Part shown: positions 57,992 to 64,000 of the stretch, in pieces | Position numbering within the stretch: position 1 is the first letter of the stretch | How the letters are laid out: each line of letters begins with the position of its first letter | NCBI RefSeq assembly: GCF_016865425.1 | Contig: NZ_AP023355.1 | Coordinates: 310,001-374,000 of the forward strand | Length of the DNA stretch: 64,000 nt | Direction of reading: 5' to 3' | Source: Actinocatenispora thailandica | GTDB lineage: Bacteria; Actinomycetota; Actinomycetes; Mycobacteriales; Micromonosporaceae | Translations under genes and position numbers: made by a program | The notes under the pieces: generated by a model | Seen by the model: the letters and a program-made list of their open reading frames with translations, nothing else | Databases searched by the model: none | Told to the model about the DNA's origin: nothing

Positions 57992-60103
57992 CGTCGATGG
58001 TCGGGTGGTGACCCGCGCGACCGACGGGGCCGACGTGCTGCTCACCGACGACGGCCGGGAACAGCGCTGGCGCACCGCGGCCGGCGCCGGCCGGGTACCG
58101 GCGGAACTGCTCGCCGACCGCCCCGTCGAGGAGCGGTCTCGCACCGACTGGTCGGTACTGGTCGCCGTGCCGGTCCGGCGCGCCGGCGACGACTGGGTAC
58201 CGGAACCGGCCGGCGGGCAGATGGTGCACGCGCCGACGCCGACCGACGAACCGGTCGGCCTGTCGGTCCGGGTGATCGCCTCGTTCCCGCTGACCGCGTC
58301 GCGGCGGACGATCCCGGCCGGGCCGCTGACCGATTTCGTGCTGGAGCGCTGCGCCGGCGCCTACGCCGATCTGGTGGTCGGCCTCGCCGTGACCCCGGCG
58401 GTACGCGACCTGCTGCCGCCGGCCGGGTTCCCACCCGGGCCGCTCGCCGAGGCGCTGCGCACCGCCGGACTCGCCGCGCTGCGCGAACGCGACCTGCTGC
58501 CCACCGCCGACGGCGGCCGGACCCGCCCGGACCGGGCGATCGCGGTACCGGACCCGCTGGTACCGGCGCTCACCGAGGTGCTGGCCGACCTGCTGCCGGC
58601 CGGCTGGTGGCACCGCGACCTGGCGTCGCTCGGCACCCGGCGGCTGGAGACCGCCGAGCTCGTCGCCGCGGTCACCGGGCTGCACCGGCCGGCCGGCTGG
58701 TGGCACGACCTGTACGCCGGGTTCGGTGCGCTGACCCTGGAGACCGCCGATCGGGAGGCGCTCGCGGCGCTGCCGGTACCGCTCGCCGACGGGCGCACCG
58801 TCACCGGCCCGGCCCGGGTACTGCTGCCGGACGACGCGCCGCTGCCACCGGGCCTCGGCCCGCTCGGGCTGCTGGTGGCCCACCGGGACGCGGCGCACCC
58901 GCTGCTGGCCCGGCTCGGTGCCCGCCCGGCCACCCCGTCCGACCTGCTCCGGGACGAGCGGGTCCGGGCGGCCGTGGACGACTCGCTCGACGCCGAGGAC
59001 CCGGCGCCCGTCGCGACCGCGGTGCTGAACCTGGTCGAGGCGGCCGGTACGGCGCCGGGGAGCTGCCCTGGCTCGCCGACCTGGCGCTGCCCGGGCGTCC
59101 CCTGGACGACCCCGCCGCCGATCCCGACTGGTACCCGGCCGGCGAGTTGCTGTCGCCGACCGGCCCGCTGCCCGACCTGTTCGTCCCGGATGCGCCGTTC
59201 GGGGTGCTCGACGACGAGCCGGCCGACCGGTACCGGCCCGCGACGCTCGCCGCGGTCGGCGTCCTGACCAGCTTCGAGGTACTGGACGAGACCGACGTCG
59301 ATCTCGCCGACCTGGCCGGGACGGCGGCCGGCGACCTCGCCGCCGCGGACCTGGTGGACGTGGACCGCTGGGCGGCGACGGTGCACCGGATCGCCGGCGA
59401 CGCCGACCCGGCCGGGCTGCGGATCGACCGGCTGCGCGCGGTCCGCGACCTGGACCTCGTCCGGCCCGGCCAATGGCCGGCGGCGCTCGCGCTGCTCACC
59501 GCGCCGCCGCTGGTCGGCGTGCTCGGGGCCGATGCCACCCTGCGGACGGCCGCCGGTGAGGCGGTGCCGGTGCCCGGTTACCAGCGGTGGTGGCTGGCCC
59601 GGCAGCCGGTACTGGACGGCCGCCGGCCGATCGACACCCGGTTACCCGGCGACAGCGAACTGACCGGGCTGTACGACCCGGCACCCGGGCCGGCGGAGGT
59701 CGCCGCGCTGCTCGGCGCGTACCGGGGGCTGGCCGAGCTGCTCGACACGGCAGAGGCCGACCCGGACGTCGCCGCCGATCTGCTGGACCGGATCGGCGAC
59801 CCGGACCGAAAACTCGCACCGGAGCTGCTGGCAGTGCTGTACCCGAGGCTCGCCGCGGTGCTCGATCCCGAACAGGTTCCGCCGCCGGCGCGGATCCGGG
59901 TCGCGCCGGACCGGACGGTACCGGCCGCGGAGGCGGTCGTGCTGGATCGGCCCTGGCTGCTGCACCGGCTCGCCGGCCGCCACCCGGTGCCGGGCGGCGG
60001 TGACCCGGTCGCGGTCGCCGATCTGCTCGACCTCCCGCTGCTCAGCGAACTGCCCGAGCCGGACCCGGCACCGCAGTAGCGCGAACCGGACCGCCGCCCG
60101 ACC

Positions 60104-60240
60104 CGCTCCAGGGCGGTGCGGCCCACCCGGCGCCCGGCGCACCGGGCTCGGTCAGCCGGTTCGCTCGGCACGGTGGGCGCGGTGGGGACGGTCAGGCGGT
60201 TCGGTGGGCGCGGTCAGCCGGTTCGGTCGGCCGGGCTCCG
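60104..60240. repeat. Degenerate tandem repeats between convergent genes
   Basis: GGTCAGCCGGTTCG and GGTGGGCGCGGT-like blocks recur three times with variable spacing between the sacsin-like gene and the convergent DUF2530 gene. No gene and no clean hairpin is seen. Confidence 0.5.
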
Positions 60241-60256
60241 TCCGGCGCCGGGTCGG

Positions 60257-60523
60257 TCAGGCCGGGGTGGTGTCGTCGGCGCGGCGGGCGGCGACGGCGC
60301 GGCGCCAGCGCCGGTGCCACTCGTAGCCGAGCAGCACGATGCCCACGATCAACCCGGCCACGCAGGTCCACAGCCACCAGCCGTGGTGGGCGTGCCCGAG
60401 GGTCGCCCGGCGGAACACCAGGATCAGGCCGGCCACCAGCCACAGCGCCATGCCGATCAGCACCACCGGCACCGCGTTGGTGTCGAGTGGCTCGGGAACC
60501 GGGCGGGGTGGGTATCGGCGCAC
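60257..60523 (-). CDS. DUF2530 membrane protein
   Basis: Protein of 88 aa with two membrane segments (VVLIGMALWLVAGLILVF and WWLWTCVAGLIVGIVLLGY) joined by a loop containing HAHHGWW, the DUF2530 pattern. A basic tail follows. The family is actinobacterial and of unknown function. The GTG start has TAGGCT 6 nt upstream on this strand, a leaderless start. It belongs to the conserved group near DUF3027. Confidence 0.88.
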   Translation of the reverse strand: MRRYPPRPVPEPLDTNAVPVVLIGMALWLVAGLILVFRRATLGHAHHGWWLWTCVAGLIVGIVLLGYEWHRRWRRAVAARRADDTTPA

Positions 60524-60705
60524 GTCGCAAGCCTACGACCCGAACGCCCGTCCGCGGCCCGGTCGGGTGGTCCGGGAGATGGCCGTTACAGGGGGTGGGG
60601 CGGCGCGGGCCCGCCGCCCCACCCGGGTACCGCACAGTGACGGCACCCATCAGCAACGTCGACCAAACAGACCCTAGGGAACCGACGGCAACCAGGACAA
60701 GTGGC

Positions 60706-60861
60706 TCAACGACCCGGGCTGCTCGGGGCTACCGGTGGTTCCTGGCCGGCCGGGTCGACGACCGAGGTCAGCCCGTACCACATCGCTGCGGCGCCGATCA
60801 GGACCGCGACGAACAGCGCGGCCAGACCGGTCAGCAGCCGGAGCGGCGGGTGGCGAGGCAT
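60706..60861 (-). CDS. 51-aa single-span membrane protein
   Basis: A short gene encoding MPRHPPLRLL, one membrane helix (LTGLAALFVAVLIGAAAMW) and a Pro-rich outside tail. GACAAT lies 6 nt before its ATG on the minus strand, the leaderless spacing seen for many genes here. It is divergent from the response regulator gene, 34 nt away, so their promoters overlap. Function unknown; a small membrane partner of the two-component system is possible but unsupported. Confidence 0.6.
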   Translation of the reverse strand: MPRHPPLRLLTGLAALFVAVLIGAAAMWYGLTSVVDPAGQEPPVAPSSPGR

Positions 60862-60895
60862 CCCGTCATTGTCCCGGTCCCGGTACCGTGTCGCC

Positions 60896-61579
60896 ATGGC
60901 ACGGGTGCTGCTGGTCGAGGACGACACGACGATCAGGGCCGCCCTGGTTCGGGCGATGTCGTCGTTCGGCCACCACGTGACCGAGTCGGCGGACGCCCGC
61001 GGCGCGCTCGCCGCGCTGGGCGAACACGCGCCCGACGTCGTGGTGCTCGACCTGGGCCTCCCCGACCTGGACGGTACCGCCGCGCTGCGGATGATCCGGG
61101 CCCGGTCGACCGTGCCGGTGCTGATCGCCACCGCCCGGGACCGGGAGGCCGACATCGTCCGGCTGCTCAACGCCGGTGCCGACGACTACCTGACGAAGCC
61201 GTACTCGGCGGCCCACCTGGTGGCGCGGATCTCCGCGGTGCTGCGCCGGGCCGCGCCGACCGTCGCCGGGGCGATCGCGGTCGGCGGGCTGCGGCTCGAC
61301 GCGGCGGCCCGGGAGGCGGCGCTGGACGGCCGGCCGCTCTCGCTGGCCCGCCGCGAGTTCGACCTGCTGGCCTACCTGGCCGCCCGGCCCGGCGCGGTGG
61401 TGTCCCGGCGGGAGCTGCTCGCCGAGGTGTGGGGTCAGCCGGACGGCGGCGACGACGCCACCATCGACGTGCACATCTCCTGGCTGCGCCGCAAGCTGGG
61501 CGAGACCGCGGCGGCGCCCCGGTACCTGCACACGGTGCGCGGCGTCGGCATCAAACTGGTCGCCCCGGCCGCCCGCTGA
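60896..61579 (+). CDS. OmpR-type response regulator
   Basis: Protein of 227 aa. The receiver has the acidic pair EDD at 8-10, the phospho-acceptor Asp in VVVLDLGLPDLDG and Lys in YLTKPYS; the C-terminal winged helix is of the OmpR/PhoB type (LARREFDLLAYLAARPG, DVHISWLRRKLG, TVRGVGIKL). TACCGT (60884-60889) lies 6 nt before the ATG: leaderless. The sensor kinase is not in the same operon but convergent, 150 nt away, with a 61-bp palindrome between them. Confidence 0.95.
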   Translation: MARVLLVEDDTTIRAALVRAMSSFGHHVTESADARGALAALGEHAPDVVVLDLGLPDLDGTAALRMIRARSTVPVLIATARDREADIVRLLNAGADDYLTKPYSAAHLVARISAVLRRAAPTVAGAIAVGGLRLDAAAREAALDGRPLSLARREFDLLAYLAARPGAVVSRRELLAEVWGQPDGGDDATIDVHISWLRRKLGETAAAPRYLHTVRGVGIKLVAPAAR

Positions 61580-61628
61580 CCGACCCCGCCGGCCCGAGTC
61601 GATCGGGCGACGACCCGCGCCGCCCGGG

Positions 61629-61689
61629 GTCGATCATGGTCTTATCTGGTGGGGTAAGCGCTTTCAGCTGTGTCAACGCCATGATCAAC
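61629..61689. repeat. 61-bp intergenic palindrome, copy 5
   Basis: GTCGATCATGGTCTTATCTG at the left, GTCAACGCCATGATCAAC at the right, core AAGCGCTT at 61656-61663. It lies between the convergent stops of the response regulator and sensor kinase genes, where a bidirectional terminator would be expected. Confidence 0.92.
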
Positions 61690-61728
61690 GGCGCTGGGCG
61701 GGCGGATCGACGGGGCTGGGCGGCGGGG

Positions 61729-63018
61729 TCAGCGCGGCGGCGGGGCGCCGGGGGTGGCGAAGCTGAGGACGAACCGGGCGCCACCCAGCGGCGCGGTACC
61801 GATGGTCAGCGTGCCGCCGCCGGCCTCGGCGACCCGGCGGGCGATCGACAACCCCAGCCCGGTGGAGGAGTCGGACCGGCCGCGCCGCGGCGGTACCGGG
61901 ATGCCCGGCCCCGCGTCGTCGATCGTCACCGTGGCGCGACCGGGTTCGGTCGCCACCCGTACCGCGAAACCGGTGCCCTCCGGGGTGTGCCGGAAGATGT
62001 TGCCCAGCAGTGAGTCCAGCGCGTCGCACAGCTCGGCGTCCGGCACCGGCACCATCACCGGGGCCGGGATCGGGCCGAGCGTGAACGACCGGTCCTGGTC
62101 CTCGGCCAGCGCGGCCCAGTACGCCACCCGCTCACCGACCACCGCGCGCAGGTCGCAGTGTCCGGCCGGGCTCGCCGCGAGCGGCTCCCGGGCCCGCGTG
62201 ATGACCGCGTCGACCTGCTCCTCGACCGCCTCGGCGGCGCCGGACAGCCGGTCCTTGTCGGCCCCGTCGGGCAGCGCCTCGACGCCGAGCCGCAGCGCGG
62301 TCAACGGGGTACGCAGCCGGTGCGACAGGTCGGCGACCAGTTCCCGCTCGGCGGCGAGCAGTGCCGCGACGCGTCCCACCAGGTCGTTGAACGCGGCGCC
62401 CGCCGAGGCGATCTCCGGTGGTCCGTCCGGCACCACCCGTACGGTCAGGTCGCCGTCCCCGAGGGCGCCGGCCGCGCGGGCCAGTTGCCGGGTGGCCCGG
62501 ACCGGGCCGGCGGCGAGCCGGTCGGCGAGCACCGCGGCGCCGACCACCAGCAGCACGCTCACCGAGGCGAGGCCGGCCCACGCCAGGTGCACGCCGCGGT
62601 GCAGCAGCGCGTCCGGTACCAGGATCTCCACGACGGCGACGCCGCCGGCCGCGGTCCGGGTCGGATGCAGGTGCACCACCCCGTCGCCGACCGGCAACGT
62701 CTCGCCCCGGCCGGTACGCAGCACCCGCCGGGTCACCGCGCCCGGCGCCCACCCGGGCGGGCCGGCGACCGTACCGCCGGGCAGGTGCACGGTGAGCCGG
62801 TGGGCCCGCCCGGCCGAGGTACTGGCCACCGCATGATGCAGCTCGGTGCGGTCGCCGTCCACGGCGAGCACGGTGCCGACCGCGACGACCTCGCGCTCGG
62901 CCCCGGACATCGCCCGGTCGTACGCGTACTGGTAGGCCAGCCAGGCGAGCGGCACCGCGAAGACGGCCACGACCAGCACCGTGACCACGACCGACACCAG
63001 GACGAACCTGCGCCGCAT
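61729..63018 (-). CDS. Sensor histidine kinase
   Basis: Protein of 429 aa. Two membrane segments (VVVTVLVVAVFAVPLAWLAY and LASVSVLLVVGAAVL) flank an outside sensor domain of about 130 aa; a HAMP domain follows, then the phospho-acceptor His in DLSHRLRTPLTALRL, N-box LLGNIFRHTPEG, and the ATP motifs DDAGPGIP and GLGLSIARRV. The probable partner is the convergent OmpR-type regulator. ATG at 63018. The sensed signal is unknown. Confidence 0.95.
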   Translation of the reverse strand: MRRRFVLVSVVVTVLVVAVFAVPLAWLAYQYAYDRAMSGAEREVVAVGTVLAVDGDRTELHHAVASTSAGRAHRLTVHLPGGTVAGPPGWAPGAVTRRVLRTGRGETLPVGDGVVHLHPTRTAAGGVAVVEILVPDALLHRGVHLAWAGLASVSVLLVVGAAVLADRLAAGPVRATRQLARAAGALGDGDLTVRVVPDGPPEIASAGAAFNDLVGRVAALLAAERELVADLSHRLRTPLTALRLGVEALPDGADKDRLSGAAEAVEEQVDAVITRAREPLAASPAGHCDLRAVVGERVAYWAALAEDQDRSFTLGPIPAPVMVPVPDAELCDALDSLLGNIFRHTPEGTGFAVRVATEPGRATVTIDDAGPGIPVPPRRGRSDSSTGLGLSIARRVAEAGGGTLTIGTAPLGGARFVLSFATPGAPPPR

Positions 63019-63176
63019 CGTCTCGCCCACCTCCCTGTCGCGCCCGGGCGTCCCGCAGCGCGGCCGGCGGGCCGAGTCGGTAACGTGCCGGACATCGGTG
63101 TCTGGCACGCTACGGCAGGCGGACCAGGGCGGCGCTCCGGCCGACCCCGCGGCACAGGATCCTCGGAAGGACAGCG

Positions 63177-64000
63177 ATGGCGCAGGACACGGCCGTGACC
63201 GGCATCCCACCCCGGGCGCCCCGGAATCCGATCGACCGGTACTTCAAGATCAGCCAGCGCGGGTCGACGATGCCGCGGGAGATCCGCGGCGGCCTCGCCA
63301 CGTTCTTCACGATGGCCTACATCCTGGTGCTCAACCCGCTGATCCTCGGTGGGGCCGAGGACAAGCTGCACCACCACCTGAGCGGCCCGCAGCTGGTCAC
63401 CTCGACCGCGCTGGTCGCCGCGGTCATGACGATCATCATGGGGGTCGGCGGCAACCTGCCGCTCGCGATCGCCGCCGGGCTCGGCCTCAACGGTGTCGTC
63501 GCGTTCCAGCTGGCGCCGCAGATGACCTGGCCGCAGGCGATGGGGCTGGTGGTCATCGAGGGCGCGGTGATCTGCGTGCTGGTGGTCACCGGGCTGCGGC
63601 AGGCCATCATGGCGGCGATCCCGCTGCCGCTGAAGCAGGCGATCAGCGTCGGTATCGGGTTGTTCGTGGCGTTCATCGGTTTCGTCGACGCCGGTTTCGT
63701 CACCCGCATCCCGGACGCCGGCGGCAGCACCACCCCGGTGCAGCTGGGCGTCGGCAACGTGCTGCGCGGCTGGCCGACGATCATCTTCTGCATCGGCGTG
63801 CTGCTCACCCTGGTACTGCTGATTCGCAAGGTCCGGGGCGCGATCCTGATCAGCATCGTGGTCTCCACGATCCTCGCGATGGTCCTCAACGCGATCGTGC
63901 ACGTACCGGAGCACGGCTGGGGGCTGACCACCCCGGAGGTACCGGACAAGGTCGTGGCGCTGCCCGACTTCGGGTTGGTCGGCAAGGTCGACCTGATCGG
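63177..64000 (+). CDS. NCS2 family purine permease, 3' end outside window
   Basis: The frame stays open to the right edge; 274 residues are visible. The AzgA-like pattern is clear: a helix start GGLATFFTMAYILVLNP, the substrate-site segment LPLAIAAGLGLNGVVAF, and LKQAISVGIGLFVAFIGF. These proteins import adenine, guanine or hypoxanthine by proton symport. GGAAGG (63165-63170) lies 6 nt before the ATG at 63177. The gene is divergent from the sensor kinase, 158 nt away. Futalosine hydrolase releases hypoxanthine, but there is no direct operon link to this permease. Confidence 0.93.
   Translation, partial: MAQDTAVTGIPPRAPRNPIDRYFKISQRGSTMPREIRGGLATFFTMAYILVLNPLILGGAEDKLHHHLSGPQLVTSTALVAAVMTIIMGVGGNLPLAIAAGLGLNGVVAFQLAPQMTWPQAMGLVVIEGAVICVLVVTGLRQAIMAAIPLPLKQAISVGIGLFVAFIGFVDAGFVTRIPDAGGSTTPVQLGVGNVLRGWPTIIFCIGVLLTLVLLIRKVRGAILISIVVSTILAMVLNAIVHVPEHGWGLTTPEVPDKVVALPDFGLVGKVDLI

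Larger units (their letters stand above)
57214..60079 (+). pseudogene. Sacsin N-terminal-like ATP-binding protein, two frameshifts
   Basis: Three reading frames join into one protein of about 955 aa if one G is restored at 57655-57658 and another at 59057-59060. The N-terminal HATPase-like site is visible: ELAQNAADAA (N-box), NTGEPLT, and GIGRFGVGF, which is split by the first frameshift. The rest is Leu/Ala/Asp-rich, with many repeats of the RLRAVRDLDL kind. Such sacsin/Hsp90-type ATPases are large proteins of unknown role found next to DUF3027. It contains two TCCACWGTGGA palindromes. Both breaks are the same type of G-run loss seen elsewhere here. Confidence 0.82.

Overview
The window reads as chromosomal DNA of a very GC-rich, gene-dense actinomycete, most likely a member of the Micromonosporaceae (an Actinocatenispora-like genus is a guess). 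Supporting signs are a solitary groEL with CIRCE operators, the futalosine menaquinone genes next to DUF3027/DUF2530 neighbours, ECF41 sigma factors, an XPB helicase with its helicase-associated partner, and many GTG starts. Many genes start only 6-7 nt after a TANNNT-like box, as leaderless mRNAs do. No rRNA, tRNA, CRISPR array, insertion sequence or prophage was found.

Layout. 1-8 kb: two secreted peptidases (one cut by the window edge, one frameshifted), a GNAT, paaN, a cold-shock gene, and a divergent yeiH/LysR pair. 8-14.8 kb: a frameshifted Pro-rich membrane protein, groEL under two tandem CIRCE elements, then an orphan type VII secretion-like group (EspC-like protein, WXG-like protein with a beta-repeat tail, membrane protein, YbaB-like protein). 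14.8-27 kb: a peptidoglycan-recycling island: murQ and a NagZ-type GH3 divergent, NamZ-type muramidase, RpiR/MurR regulator, GNAT, PIG-L deacetylase, GNAT, a Ser/Thr kinase, a GlcNAc/MurNAc-type kinase and an M19 dipeptidase. The island can convert recovered GlcNAc-MurNAc-peptides to GlcNAc-6-P, lactate and amino acids; related boxes in front of murQ, the GH3 gene and the GNAT-PIG-L pair are candidate RpiR operators.

27-38 kb: a rhodanese/Lrp pair, a FAD oxidoreductase and ECF41 sigma factor joined by an 18-bp minisatellite, glpD, several small-molecule enzymes, a lipoprotein and a secreted NlpC-like hydrolase. 38-50 kb: XPB helicase, M28 peptidase, helicase-associated protein, a phosphodiesterase, a HAD-LarE fusion, a cold-shock-domain protein and a GNAT. 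50-64 kb: mqnD-mqnB, an MFS transporter, epimerase plus a second ECF41 sigma factor, DUF3027, a sacsin-like ATPase with two frameshifts, DUF2530, a convergent response regulator and sensor kinase, and the start of an NCS2 permease.

Two sequence-level patterns stand out. First, five intergenic palindromes of exactly 61 bp, with near-identical ends and a central AAGCGCTT-like core, each lie just behind a gene. Second, an 11-mer palindrome TCCACWGTGGA occurs six times inside genes, always in the same codon phase (Ser-Thr-Val-Asp/Glu) and using rare Thr codons. Separately, five genes show single-base losses in G or C runs, which looks like systematic sequencing error rather than gene decay.
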